In this document: piece by piece, positions 1 to 8,550 of the stretch
Layout: the number at the start of each line of letters is the position of its first letter
How positions within the stretch are numbered: position 1 is the first letter of the stretch
Notes under the pieces: model-generated
The model's input: the letters and a program-made list of their open reading frames with translations, nothing else
What the model was told of the DNA's origin: nothing
The model's database searches: none
From: REEB76 sp049698775
Lineage (GTDB): Bacteria; Pseudomonadota; Gammaproteobacteria; Natronospirales; REEB76
NCBI GenBank assembly: GCA_049698775.1
Contig: JBAVYM010000022.1
Span: 1-28,912 of the forward strand
Length of the DNA stretch: 28,912 bases
Direction: 5' to 3'
Position numbers and translations under genes: made by a program

Positions 1-2567
1 GCGCTGCCCGCGTCGGCGTGCTGAAACTGCATGGCACGCGCGCGCCGCCGTTGTTCTTCCACCGCCGCGACATCCTCCTGGCTGCGCACCTGCACTTTGG
101 CGAGGATGCTCACCACTTCGTATTTGAGACGCTCCAGCATACCGGCGAACATATCGAAGGCTTCGCGCTTGTATTCCTGCTTGGGGTTCACCTGCGCGAA
201 GCTGCGCAGATGAATGCCCTGGCGCAGGTAATCCATGTTGGCCAGATGCTCGCGCCACAGATTATCGAGCACCTGCAATAGCACCGCCTTTTCGAACTGA
301 CGCATGACTTCCGCGCCGGTTTGCTGCTCCTTGAGCTGGTAGGATTGCGCGAAGGCATCAATGATTTTCTCGCGCAACGGCTCCTCGTGCAGTGTGGCGT
401 CGCTTTCCAGCCAGCCTTTGATATCGAGCTTAAGGCCGAATTCGCGTTCCAGGGCTTCGCTCAGCCCGGCGATATTCCACTGCTCCTCCACGCTCTGGGG
501 CGGGATGTGTTCATTGATGATGCCGGTTATCACATCGCTGTAAATGTTGCGGATAGTGCCGGCCACGTTTGCAGCGTGCAGTAGTTCGTTACGCTGCTCG
601 TAGATCACTTTGCGCTGATCGTTGGCCACGTTGTCGTATTCCAGCAGCTCCTTGCGGATATCGAAGTTATGGGCCTCGACCTTGCGTTGGGCATTCTCGA
701 TGGCCTTGGTGACCCAGGGATGCTCGATGGCCTCGTCGCCCTTGACACCGAAGCGCTCCATGATGGCTTTGACCCGGTCACCGGCGAAAATCCGCATCAG
801 GTTATCGTCGAGACCCAGATAAAAGCGGCTGGATCCGGGATCGCCCTGGCGGCCGGAACGGCCCCGCAACTGGTTGTCTATGCGCCGCGATTCGTGGCGC
901 TCGCTGCCGATGATATGCAGGCCGCCCGCGGAAATCACGGCGTCGTGGCGTTGCTGCCAGTCCGCACGGATGCGCGCACGCTCCGCTTCATCGGTCTCCG
1001 GCGGCAGGGCCTTGAGCTCCGCTTCCAGGCTGCCGCCCAACACGATGTCGGTGCCGCGGCCCGCCATGTTGGTGGCGATGGTGACGGTGCCCGGCCGGCC
1101 GGCCTGGGCGATGATGTGGGCTTCGCGCTCGTGCTGTTTGGCGTTCAGCACTTCGTGCTGGACCTTTTCTTTCTTGAGCAACCCGGATAGATATTCGGAA
1201 GTCTCGATCGAGGCGGTACCCACCAACACCGGCTGGCCGTGGCTGTGCGCTTCGCGGATATCTCCGATCACCGCCTGGAACTTGCCCTTGGTCACGAGAT
1301 AGACATGATCGGGATTGTCCTTGCGGATCATGGGTTTGTTGGTGGGAATCACCACCACTTCCAGGCCATAGATTTCGTGGAATTCCGACGCCTCGGTATC
1401 GGCGGTGCCGGTCATGCCGGCAAGTTTCTTGTACAACCGGAAATAGTTCTGAAAGGTGATGGAAGCCAGGGTCTGGTTTTCCGCCTGGATCTTCACGCCT
1501 TCCTTGGCCTCAATGGCCTGGTGCAAACCATCCGACCAGCGCCGGCCCGGCATGGTGCGGCCGGTGAATTCGTCCACGATCACCACTTCGCCGTCCTTGA
1601 TGATGTAATCCACCTCGCGGTGATACAGCGCGTGCGCGCGCAAGGCCGCGTTGATCTGGTGCATGAGCATGATGTTCGAAGCGTCGTACAGCGAATCGCC
1701 CTCCTTGAGCAGTCCGGCCTGTGTCATCATCGCCTCGATGTGCTCATGACCGTCCTCGGTGAGATAGACCTGCTTGGTTTTCTCATCCACGCTGTAATCG
1801 CCGGGACCTTCCTCTTCCTCCTGTTTCGTGAGACGCGGAACCAGCACGTTTACTTTACGGTACAACTCGGTGTTGTCATCCACCGCGCCTGAGATGATGA
1901 GCGGTGTGCGCGCTTCGTCAATCAGGATCGAGTCCACTTCGTCCACGATGGCGTAATGCAGTTCGCGCTGCGCCTTGTCCTCCAGGCGAAACGCCATGTT
2001 GTCACGCAGATAGTCGAAGCCGAATTCGTTGTTGGTGCCGTAAGTGATGTCGGCCCCATACGCAGCGTGTTTCGCGGCCGGATCCTGGCCCACCAGAATC
2101 ACGCCCACACTCATGCCCAGCGCCGCATACACTGGCTGCATCCAATCGGCATCGCGCTGCGCCAGATAATCGTTCACTGTCACCACATGCACGCCGTGAC
2201 CGGGAATGGCATTGAGATATACCGCGAGCGTTGCCACCAGGGTTTTGCCTTCGCCGGTGCGCATCTCTGCGATCTTGCCGCGGTGCAGCACGATGCCGCC
2301 GATGAGCTGCACATCAAAGTGGCGCATACCCAGGTTGCGGCGCGCCGCCTCGCGCACTGCCGCGAAGGCTTCCGGCAGCAAATCGTCGAGGCTTTCGCCT
2401 TTGGCCAGGCGTTCACGGAATTCCCTGGTCTTGGCCTTGAGCGCTTCATCCGAAAGCGCCTGCATCTGCGGCTCCAGGCCGTTGATACGTATCACACTGC
2501 AGTGCATAGCGTGCAACACCCGCTCATTGCGGCTGCCGAACACCTTTTTCAGAAAACTGTCTGCCAT
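1..2567 (-). CDS. secA: Preprotein translocase ATPase SecA (C-terminus beyond window)
   Basis: Motor ATPase that drives unfolded preproteins through SecYEG at the inner membrane. The frame read on the minus strand from the ATG at 2567 begins MADSFLKKVFG and stays open to the window edge, giving 855 residues. Walker A (MRTGEGKT) falls at residues 102-109 and the DEVD Walker B at 209-212, the same numbering as I recall for the E. coli protein. The preprotein-binding, second nucleotide-binding and helical-scaffold regions follow, including motifs such as TNMAGRGTDI and RIDNQLRGRSGRQGD. The end of the C-terminal linker and any zinc-binding tail lie outside the window. A modest GGAT sequence precedes the start. 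The upstream gene is an M23 peptidase, separated by a terminator, so secA probably has its own promoter. No SecM-like arrest peptide is visible. Confidence 0.98.
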   Translation of the reverse strand, partial: MADSFLKKVFGSRNERVLHAMHCSVIRINGLEPQMQALSDEALKAKTREFRERLAKGESLDDLLPEAFAAVREAARRNLGMRHFDVQLIGGIVLHRGKIAEMRTGEGKTLVATLAVYLNAIPGHGVHVVTVNDYLAQRDADWMQPVYAALGMSVGVILVGQDPAAKHAAYGADITYGTNNEFGFDYLRDNMAFRLEDKAQRELHYAIVDEVDSILIDEARTPLIISGAVDDNTELYRKVNVLVPRLTKQEEEEGPGDYSVDEKTKQVYLTEDGHEHIEAMMTQAGLLKEGDSLYDASNIMLMHQINAALRAHALYHREVDYIIKDGEVVIVDEFTGRTMPGRRWSDGLHQAIEAKEGVKIQAENQTLASITFQNYFRLYKKLAGMTGTADTEASEFHEIYGLEVVVIPTNKPMIRKDNPDHVYLVTKGKFQAVIGDIREAHSHGQPVLVGTASIETSEYLSGLLKKEKVQHEVLNAKQHEREAHIIAQAGRPGTVTIATNMAGRGTDIVLGGSLEAELKALPPETDEAERARIRADWQQRHDAVISAGGLHIIGSERHESRRIDNQLRGRSGRQGDPGSSRFYLGLDDNLMRIFAGDRVKAIMERFGVKGDEAIEHPWVTKAIENAQRKVEAHNFDIRKELLEYDNVANDQRKVIYEQRNELLHAANVAGTIRNIYSDVITGIINEHIPPQSVEEQWNIAGLSEALEREFGLKLDIKGWLESDATLHEEPLREKIIDAFAQSYQLKEQQTGAEVMRQFEKAVLLQVLDNLWREHLANMDYLRQGIHLRSFAQVNPKQEYKREAFDMFAGMLERLKYEVVSILAKVQVRSQEDVAAVEEQRRRARAMQFQHADAGS

Positions 2568-2621
2568 GGTTTTATCCGTGTAGGTCTGCTTGCTCAGTGT
2601 CCGCTTTCACGCAGCGCGCAT

Positions 2622-2650
2622 GCCATATAGGCACAGCGGCCTCATTTCAA
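2622..2650 (-). promoter_or_regulatory. Possible secA promoter
   Basis: On the minus strand, TTGAAA (2650-2645) is followed after 17 nt by TATGGC (2627-2622), about 55 nt before the secA start. The -10 match is weak; a TATATG two bases upstream is better but has shorter spacing. It lies after the terminator that ends the M23 gene, where a secA promoter would be expected. It is a pattern match only. Confidence 0.25.
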
Positions 2651-2673
2651 GACGATTCCGGTGGAGAATGACG

Positions 2674-2692
2674 CCGCGGACTGGATCCGCGG
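2674..2692. repeat. 7-bp inverted repeat in the M23-secA intergenic region
   Basis: CCGCGGA (2674-2680) and TCCGCGG (2686-2692) form a perfect 7-bp inverted repeat around a 5-nt centre. It sits between the terminator and the candidate secA promoter. No T-run follows on either strand, so it is not a typical terminator. It could be an operator, a transcript-end structure or chance in GC-rich DNA. Confidence 0.35.
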
Positions 2693-2709
2693 ACAAAAGG
2701 CGGGGCAGG

Positions 2710-2745
2710 AAAGCCGAAAAGACCGGAATCGGTCTTTTCGGTTTT
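2710..2745 (-). terminator. Rho-independent terminator after the M23 peptidase gene
   Basis: A perfect 12-bp stem (2714-2725 with 2730-2741) closes on a 4-nt loop, and flanking A and T tracts extend the pairing to about 2710-2745. It begins a few bases after the peptidase stop codon. On the plus strand it is followed by TTTTC, and on the minus strand by CTTTCC, so it may be partly bidirectional. Its placement separates M23 transcription from secA. Confidence 0.8.
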
Positions 2746-2748
2746 CTG

Positions 2749-3702
2749 TCAGTCCAGGCTACGGGGCATCGCGGCCAGCCGCACCCGCCCTGTGGCATTC
2801 ACAAACTTGGCCGGATCAACCGGCTTGCCATTGTATAAGACTTCAAAGTGAACGTGGGGACCCGTGGAACGGCCGGTCGAGCCCAGCAGGGCGATTTCCT
2901 GGCCCTTCTTCACCACCTCACCCACGTGCACCAGCAGCTTTTCGCTGTGGCCGTAAAGCGTGGCATAACCGTTGCCGTGATCAATTTCCACCATGTTGCC
3001 GTAACCGGAACGCGGTCCCGCCCAAGTCACCACTCCGGCGGCCACTGCCTTTACGGCCTCGCCTTCAGGGCCGGCAAAGTCAATGCCGGGATGAAACGCC
3101 AGCTCGCCGGTGAACGGATCAATGCGCATGCCGAAGGGCGAGCTCTCGTAGCCCGCAACCACCGGCGGACCCGAGGGCTGCGCCAGCAACTGGACATTGC
3201 GGTTCATGAGCAGGCCTTCGAGCACCGTCAACTGCTGCTCACGGTTGTTGACCTGCGTCGAAAGTTGGCCAAGGTCATTGAGGAAATCGGGCAGCGCCAC
3301 ATGCTGGATCGGCGTACTGACTTCCGGCCCACCTTCGGCCGGCGGTACATTGAAATTGAATTCACCGTGTTTCAGCCCCGCCATGCGGGTAAGCTGCTGC
3401 CCTAGGGCGTCCAGGCGGATGATGTGTGCCTGCAACTCGCCCACTTTGGCGGATAGCGCGTCAATATTGGCCTGCGCGATTTGTTTGACGCGCGCCACTT
3501 CCTGCGCCTGCGAGCTGAACTGAGCTTTCAATGCCTGCACATGGCTCGACGGCCGGGCCAACCAACTGGCCGTGCCAAAGCCGGCCAGGAACAAGGCCGC
3601 CACCGCCACCACACTCAGCAGCGCGGTGCCGGCCAGATTCGAGGGTCGGCCCAAATCCAACTGACGCAAACGGCCATGTTTTATGAATAGAATACGACTC
3701 AT
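2749..3702 (-). CDS. Membrane-anchored M23 (LytM-type) metallopeptidase
   Basis: Predicted periplasmic zinc endopeptidase, or LytM-like regulator, of peptidoglycan, 317 aa. The N-terminus has a short basic cytoplasmic segment and one hydrophobic helix at about residues 24-46. A helical, coiled-coil-like region covers about 53-170, and the M23 domain about 183-300. The metal and catalytic residues are intact: H204 and D208 in FHPGID, H252 in LYGH, and the HxH pair H283/H285 in PHVHFE. An active endopeptidase is therefore likely, unlike degenerate LytM activators such as EnvC or NlpD. A good GAAGG ribosome-binding site lies 7 nt before the ATG. It is divergent from the DUF721 gene, with 33 bp between them. 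I recall lpxC, DUF721, M23 and secA neighbours in other gammaproteobacteria. The exact substrate bond is not evident. Confidence 0.93.
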   Translation of the reverse strand: MSRILFIKHGRLRQLDLGRPSNLAGTALLSVVAVAALFLAGFGTASWLARPSSHVQALKAQFSSQAQEVARVKQIAQANIDALSAKVGELQAHIIRLDALGQQLTRMAGLKHGEFNFNVPPAEGGPEVSTPIQHVALPDFLNDLGQLSTQVNNREQQLTVLEGLLMNRNVQLLAQPSGPPVVAGYESSPFGMRIDPFTGELAFHPGIDFAGPEGEAVKAVAAGVVTWAGPRSGYGNMVEIDHGNGYATLYGHSEKLLVHVGEVVKKGQEIALLGSTGRSTGPHVHFEVLYNGKPVDPAKFVNATGRVRLAAMPRSLD

Positions 3703-3735
3703 CTTGTTACCTTCATTCCCCCAGTTACCCTAGCC

Positions 3736-4188
3736 ATGACGATGCCCAAAACCCATTCCCTTGGCCGGCTGCTCACCAACAGCGGTCCCCGGCTCAAGCT
3801 GCTGACGGCTGAAACCAAGCGGCTCATCCGTCTGCGCGACAAGGTACGCTGTCACTTGCCGCCCGCGCTGGCGGTCCACTGTCTCGGCGCCGAGCTGGAA
3901 GACGGCACGCTGGTCATCTATATGGACAGCGCCGCCACCGCTACACCGGTCCGCTATCGGCAGCGCGAGCTATGGAACAAACTCGCTGCCGATAACGACT
4001 GGCGCTGCACCTCCATCAAGGTGCAGATTCTGCCGGAGCCGGCCTTGATTCCCATTCCCAAATCTTCTGCGCCGGGGCTATCGAACGCCGTGCGCCAGAT
4101 TCTCGAAAATACCGCGGCCGGACTCGAGGAAGGACCGCTCAGCCACTCACTCAGACGCCTGTCCCGCAACCGCACACCACGGCGTTAA
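3736..4188 (+). CDS. DUF721 / DciA-like protein
   Basis: A 150-aa basic protein of the DUF721 type. The family core spans about residues 25-98 and includes the recognisable stretch in which a short acidic loop (ELEDGTL) leads to a strand and then an Arg-rich helix (RYRQRELW). The tail after about 110 is proline/serine- and arginine-rich and probably disordered. DciA-family proteins are known as ancestral loaders or operators of the DnaB replicative helicase. Whether this copy does that is inferred from family alone. The gene is on the opposite strand to everything around it: divergent from the M23 gene and convergent with lpxC (30 bp between stops). The ATG at 3736 has no strong ribosome-binding site, and the in-frame ATG at 3742 is an alternative start. 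Confidence 0.82.
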   Translation: MTMPKTHSLGRLLTNSGPRLKLLTAETKRLIRLRDKVRCHLPPALAVHCLGAELEDGTLVIYMDSAATATPVRYRQRELWNKLAADNDWRCTSIKVQILPEPALIPIPKSSAPGLSNAVRQILENTAAGLEEGPLSHSLRRLSRNRTPRR

Positions 4189-4218
4189 TACTCCTTACCG
4201 GATGAATCCCGTGAAACG

Positions 4219-5130
4219 CTAGAGCGCGTGTACCGGCGTCATGTAAGAAATGGGCGCCGCGGCCGCGTCATCAAAAGTAACTTCTTCCCAGGCCGATTGT
4301 TTCGCCAGCAATGCGCGCAGCAGGGTGTTGTTGAGGCCGTGGCCGGATTTGTAGGCGCTGAAGGCGCCGATCAGGCTGTGACCGAGCAGGTACAAATCGC
4401 CGATGGAATCGAGGATCTTGTGTTTGACGAACTCGTCCTCGTAACGCAGCCCGTCCTCGTTGAGAATCCGGTAATCGTCCAATGCGATGGCGTTGTCCAG
4501 GGACGCGCCCAGGGTCAGATGCCGCTGGCGCAACATTTCGATGTCGCGCATGAAGCCGAAGGTACGCGCGCGGCTGACCTCCTTCACGAAGGAGGTGGTG
4601 GAAAAATCCACCGTCGCGGTCTGGGTATGTTTCTTGAAAATCGGGTGATCGAAATCAATCTGGAAGCTTACCTTGAAGCCGTCAAACGGCTCGAAGCGCG
4701 CCCACTTGTCACCATCACGCACTTCCAGGGTGTCGCGGATGCGGATGAAACGCTTGTGAGCGTTCTGCTCCTCGATGCCGGCGGATTGCAACAGGAATAC
4801 GAACGGGCCGGCACTGCCATCCATGATAGGCACTTCGGCCGCACTTAAATCCACATACGCATTGTCTATGCCGAGACCGGCAAATGCCGACAGCAGGTGT
4901 TCCACCGTGGATATGCGGATATCGCCATTCACTAGGGTAGTGCCCAGCATGGTGTCGCCCACATGCTCCGCATGCGCGCGCAACTCGACGGGTTTCTCCA
5001 AATCCACGCGCCGAAATGTCACGCCGGTATTGGGTGCCGCCGGACGCAAGGTCATATAGACCTTTTCACCCGTATGCAGCCCCACGCCGGTGGCGCGGAT
5101 ACAATTCTTGAGCGTACGCTGTTTCAGCAT
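4219..5130 (-). CDS. lpxC: UDP-3-O-acyl-N-acetylglucosamine deacetylase LpxC
   Basis: Zinc deacetylase that catalyses the committed step of lipid A synthesis in the cytoplasm. The 303-aa length is normal. The N-terminus MLKQRTLKN leads to the GVGLHTGE motif. The zinc ligands are visible as H78 (STVEHLL) and H237/D241 (KHKILD), with H264 (SGHG) as the general acid/base His. The conserved IMDGSAGPF loop is at 102-110. It is the last gene of the dcw cluster, 188 bp beyond the ftsZ stop, so it may have its own promoter, although I could not identify a convincing one. The gene begins with ATG and has only a weak AGG upstream. Its protein level is proteolytically controlled in enterobacteria. The C-terminus here (TPVHAL) is short. 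Confidence 0.98.
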   Translation of the reverse strand: MLKQRTLKNCIRATGVGLHTGEKVYMTLRPAAPNTGVTFRRVDLEKPVELRAHAEHVGDTMLGTTLVNGDIRISTVEHLLSAFAGLGIDNAYVDLSAAEVPIMDGSAGPFVFLLQSAGIEEQNAHKRFIRIRDTLEVRDGDKWARFEPFDGFKVSFQIDFDHPIFKKHTQTATVDFSTTSFVKEVSRARTFGFMRDIEMLRQRHLTLGASLDNAIALDDYRILNEDGLRYEDEFVKHKILDSIGDLYLLGHSLIGAFSAYKSGHGLNNTLLRALLAKQSAWEEVTFDDAAAAPISYMTPVHAL

Positions 5131-5248
5131 GCCGTCGCGTTACCTGTTCTGCCCGGAACCTCGTGCGATCCCCCCGCCGAGGATAGGCGTTCTCTGTCAA
5201 ACGCGGCACCCGGCCCCGTGGCCGACTCCCGCCCGTTCTTATTTTTGC

Positions 5249-5275
5249 GGACCGATACGGTACCATAGCCGGTCC
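5249..5275. repeat. Imperfect palindrome between ftsZ and lpxC
   Basis: GGACCG (5249-5254) and CGGTCC (5270-5275) form 6-bp arms around a 15-nt centre that itself contains the palindrome GGTACC. The sequence reads almost the same on both strands with a one-base offset. It lies in the only sizeable gap between ftsZ and lpxC (5131-5321). In the direction of transcription it is followed by GCAAAAATAAG rather than a T-run, so it is not a standard terminator. A protein-binding site or mRNA structure upstream of lpxC is possible. Confidence 0.4.
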
Positions 5276-5321
5276 ACCTCGAACAAGGTTCTATAAGCTC
5301 CCGTAAGCTACGTCCCTGGAC

Positions 5322-6488
5322 TCAGTCCGCCTGGCGCCGCAGAAATGCCGGGATATCCAGATATTCCTGGCTCTGGGGGTCCAGATCACCTTTTTCCCGC
5401 TGCCGAACATAGGCGGGCCGCTCCAGCTTTTTCCAGTCTGGCCGGTCGTCGCTACCGGTGCGGGCTAGCGGCACCATCTGTGGCGTCACCACTGCCACCG
5501 GCCTGACCACCGGGGCTGCCTGGATCTGGGGGCGGCTCAAGCCCGTGGCCACCACCGTGACCCGGATTTCGTTGCTCATGGACGGATCGAGTACGGTGCC
5601 CACCTTGATGGAGGCGTCCTCGACCGCGTAGCTGTGGGCGATGTCCATGACCTCCTCGTACTCGCCCATGGTCAGGTCCATGCCGGCGGTGATGTTGACC
5701 AAGATGCCACGTGCACCCTGCAGGTTGACGTTCTCCAGCAAGGGACTGGTAACCGCCGCCTCGGTGGCTTGGCGCGCACGTCCTTCACCACTGGCTTGGC
5801 CGGTGCCCATCATGGCCATACCCATCTCCGCCATGACCGTGCGCACATCGGCAAAGTCGAGATTCATCAAACCCGGCCGGGTAATGATGTCCGCGATGCC
5901 GCGTACCGCGCCGTGCAGTACCTCGTTGGCCGACTGGAAGGCCTGCAGCATGGGAATATCGCGCCCAAGCACCGCAGACAACTTCTCATTGGGAATCACG
6001 ATGAGCGAATCCACATACTGCGCCAGTTCCGCCAATCCCTGCTCCGCGACCTTCATGCGCTTGCTGCCCTCATGCGGGAAGGGTTTGGTCACCACCGCCA
6101 CCACCAGCACGTCCAACTCTTTTGCCACCTGCGCCACCACCGGTGCCGCGCCGGTGCCGGTGCCACCGCCCATGCCGGCGGTGATGAACACCATGTCACT
6201 GCCGCGCAGCACTTCTTCCAGACGGTCGCGATCCTCCAATGCGGCTTGCTTGCCGGTTTCCGGATTGGAGCCGGCACCCAGTCCGCGGGTAAGATTGCTG
6301 CCGATCTGCAGGGTGGTACGCGCGTTGATTTTCTTGAGCACTTGCGCATCGGTATTCACGGCAATGAAATCCACGCCCTCGATACCGCTGGCTACCATAT
6401 GCTGCACGGCGTTGCCGCCGCCGCCACCCACGCCGATCACCTTAATGATGGCGCTCTGATTAACATCCTCTTCAATTGTCCAGTTCAT
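5322..6488 (-). CDS. ftsZ: Cell division GTPase FtsZ
   Basis: Tubulin-like GTPase that forms the Z-ring at midcell. It has 388 aa, close to the usual 380-390. The GTP-binding GVGGGGGNAV glycine loop lies near the N-terminus (about residues 20-29) and the tubulin signature GGGTGTGAAP at about 107-116. The catalytic T7 loop (NLDFADVR) is present. A variable linker begins after about residue 320 and ends in the conserved C-terminal peptide DIPAFLRRQAD, which binds FtsA and ZipA in other gammaproteobacteria. The ribosome-binding site is strong (GAGGAG, 8 nt before the ATG), the best in the cluster, in keeping with high FtsZ demand. The gap to the ftsA stop is 39 bp. Additional promoters inside ftsQ/ftsA are common in relatives but were not resolved here. 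Confidence 0.99.
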   Translation of the reverse strand: MNWTIEEDVNQSAIIKVIGVGGGGGNAVQHMVASGIEGVDFIAVNTDAQVLKKINARTTLQIGSNLTRGLGAGSNPETGKQAALEDRDRLEEVLRGSDMVFITAGMGGGTGTGAAPVVAQVAKELDVLVVAVVTKPFPHEGSKRMKVAEQGLAELAQYVDSLIVIPNEKLSAVLGRDIPMLQAFQSANEVLHGAVRGIADIITRPGLMNLDFADVRTVMAEMGMAMMGTGQASGEGRARQATEAAVTSPLLENVNLQGARGILVNITAGMDLTMGEYEEVMDIAHSYAVEDASIKVGTVLDPSMSNEIRVTVVATGLSRPQIQAAPVVRPVAVVTPQMVPLARTGSDDRPDWKKLERPAYVRQREKGDLDPQSQEYLDIPAFLRRQAD

Positions 6489-6527
6489 GTTCCGGTCTCC
6501 TCTGCACGTTTACAACACAAACACCAA

Positions 6528-7769
6528 TCAAAATGAATCCTGAAACCACTGCTTCATCCGTTGCCAGACATCCTTCACATTCACGTTGCCGGGGTTGCGC
6601 GACTTCGCACCGTCCCGCGGCTGGCTTTGCGCACCAAACAGCAACAGCCCCACACCCGTGGCATGGATCGGATTGCGCACCACGTCCACCAGACCGGTGA
6701 CGTATTGCGGCACGCCCAGGCGTACTGGTGCGTGGAAAACCTCTTCCGCCAGCTCCACCGCGCCTTCCATCTTGGCGCTACCGCCGGTGAGCACGATGCC
6801 GGCGGGCACCGCGTCCTCGAAACCGCTGCGCCGCATCTCCGCCTGAACAAGGCTGAATAATTCCTCGTAGCGTGGTTCGACCACTTCCGCCAGGGTCTGG
6901 CGCGCCAACCGCCGCGGCGGACGCTCGCCCACGCTCGGCACTTCAATGGTTTCGTCGGCGCTCGCGAGTTGCGGCAGCGCGCAGGCGTACTTGATCTTGA
7001 TTTCCTCCGCATGATGTGTGGGCGTGCGCAGGGCCACGGCAATGTCGTTGGTGACCTGATCGCCGGCGATCGGGATCACCGCGGTGTGACGGATGGCCCC
7101 ATCGGTGAACACCGCGATATCAGTGGTGCCGCCGCCCACGTCCACCAGGCATATACCCAGTTCTTTCTCGTCATCGTTCAGCACCGCGTAGCTGGAGGCA
7201 AGCTGCTCGAGGATGATGTCGTCCACTTTGAGGCCACAGCGCTCCACGCAACGCACGATGTTCTGGGCCGCGCTCATGGCGCCGGTGACGATATGTACAT
7301 GTACCTCGAGCCGCACCCCGGACATGCCGATGGGCTCGCGGATGCCGTCCTGACCATCAATCACGAAATCCTGCGGCAGGATGTGCAGAATCCGCTGATC
7401 AGCCGGGATGCTCACGGCGCGCGCGGCATCAATCACGCGTTCCACGTCGCCGGCGGTTACTTCCTTGTCGCGGATCGCCACCACACCGTGCGAGTTCAGG
7501 CTGCGCACATGCCCACCGGCAATACCGGCGTACACCGAATGAATCTGGCAGCCGGCCATGAGTTCTGCTTCCGCTACCGCGCGCTGAATGGACTGCACGG
7601 TGGATTCAATGTTCACCACCACGCCACGCTTCAATCCGCGCGAAGGATGCGAGCCGATGCCGACGATCTCGACGCTGCGATCGGCGAGTATTTCGCCGAC
7701 GATGGCCACCACTTTGGAGGTGCCCACATCCAGGCCCACAATCAGTTGCTTGTCGGTCTTTCTAGACAT
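6528..7769 (-). CDS. ftsA: Cell division protein FtsA
   Basis: Actin-like ATPase that tethers FtsZ to the inner membrane. From the ATG at 7769 (MSRKTDKQLIVGLDVGTSK) it has 413 aa. I prefer this start over the in-frame ATG at 7784 because GAGG sits 9 nt upstream and it matches the usual FtsA N-terminus. It overlaps the ftsQ stop by 8 bp. Visible features are the phosphate-1 loop (GLDVGTSK), the phosphate-2 segment (LVDVGGGTTD), the adenosine motif (GIVLTGGSAKMEG) and a C-terminal amphipathic helix with basic and aromatic residues (VWQRMKQWFQDSF), which is the membrane-targeting sequence. Its position before ftsZ is canonical. Confidence 0.98.
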   Translation of the reverse strand: MSRKTDKQLIVGLDVGTSKVVAIVGEILADRSVEIVGIGSHPSRGLKRGVVVNIESTVQSIQRAVAEAELMAGCQIHSVYAGIAGGHVRSLNSHGVVAIRDKEVTAGDVERVIDAARAVSIPADQRILHILPQDFVIDGQDGIREPIGMSGVRLEVHVHIVTGAMSAAQNIVRCVERCGLKVDDIILEQLASSYAVLNDDEKELGICLVDVGGGTTDIAVFTDGAIRHTAVIPIAGDQVTNDIAVALRTPTHHAEEIKIKYACALPQLASADETIEVPSVGERPPRRLARQTLAEVVEPRYEELFSLVQAEMRRSGFEDAVPAGIVLTGGSAKMEGAVELAEEVFHAPVRLGVPQYVTGLVDVVRNPIHATGVGLLLFGAQSQPRDGAKSRNPGNVNVKDVWQRMKQWFQDSF

Positions 7770-8550
7770 TCGATCGAACCTCATTGCTATGTTTCAACCC
7801 GGTGGGCGGCGGCGTAATACCCGGGTTCGCCCAGCCCACGGCAAAGCCATTGGGATAACGCATATCCACATACGCCACGGCCGCGAGTTGCTGCGCCAAT
7901 GTCGGGAGTGCCACAGTCGCGAAACGCTCCAGGCGCGGCTGCGCTTCCTCGCGGCCCAGGCGCACTTCAATGCCGTCATTCAGTTTGAGTGTGGAATCGC
8001 CTCGCGCGTCCACCGTCAATTGCAAAATCACGAGTCCGCGCGGCGCCAGCAGTGCCGTGAAGGTGTTGAATTGCGCGAGCACCTCCGGCTCGCTGCCTTC
8101 CGGCCCGGACAGCATAGGTAAGTTTGCCCAGACTTTGTCTGTGGAATGCACAAACACCCGGCCTTCCGCATCCATGAGACCGTCGCCATCCCAATGCGCT
8201 ACCGGCAATTCCTCGGTGATGTCTATATAAAGTGTGTGCGGCCAACTGCGCCTCACGGCAGCCTCGGCTACCCATGGCACCGCCTGGACCGCGGTGCGAA
8301 CGTCTTCCACGTTGGTTGTGAAAAAACCCGTACCGAGCGATGACAGCACCGCCACCCTGATTGCCTGTGGCTGCACATGCTCAAGCCGCCCCGGGATCAC
8401 AAGCTGTGTGAGCGCAGGTCCGGCCAACAGCGGTTTGGCGTAATGCACACCGAGCGCAATCGCTACTGCCAACACCACGATCCCGGCGCTCACGGCTACG
8501 ATCCATCGCCGTGTCATGCCTGCTGCGGGCGGCTGGCGGCTGCGTCTCAT
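7762..8550 (-). CDS. ftsQ: Cell division protein FtsQ
   Basis: Bitopic divisome scaffold that joins FtsB and FtsL. The best start is the ATG at 8550 (MRRSRQPP), which overlaps the murC stop as ATGA and gives 262 aa. An ATG at 8580 would add ten residues but lies inside murC. There is a basic cytoplasmic tail, one transmembrane helix (about residues 18-37), then a POTRA domain (about 46-118, with a strand and helix pattern ending in PHTLYIDITEELPVAHW), and the beta domain. In many relatives ddl precedes ftsQ. Here murC does, so ftsQ translation appears coupled to murC. Confidence 0.95.
   Translation of the reverse strand: MRRSRQPPAAGMTRRWIVAVSAGIVVLAVAIALGVHYAKPLLAGPALTQLVIPGRLEHVQPQAIRVAVLSSLGTGFFTTNVEDVRTAVQAVPWVAEAAVRRSWPHTLYIDITEELPVAHWDGDGLMDAEGRVFVHSTDKVWANLPMLSGPEGSEPEVLAQFNTFTALLAPRGLVILQLTVDARGDSTLKLNDGIEVRLGREEAQPRLERFATVALPTLAQQLAAVAYVDMRYPNGFAVGWANPGITPPPTGLKHSNEVRSNV

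Noticed and set aside
5249..5275. Intrinsic terminator after ftsZ
   Set aside because: In the direction of transcription the stem is followed by A residues, not T residues, and the loop is 15 nt.
5634..6536. Long plus-strand open frame opposite ftsZ, and similar ones opposite ftsA, murE, murF, ftsW and secA
   Set aside because: They lie antisense to clear genes, have His/Ala/Gly/Arg-rich low-complexity translations without family motifs, and are the expected mirror of GC-rich codon use.
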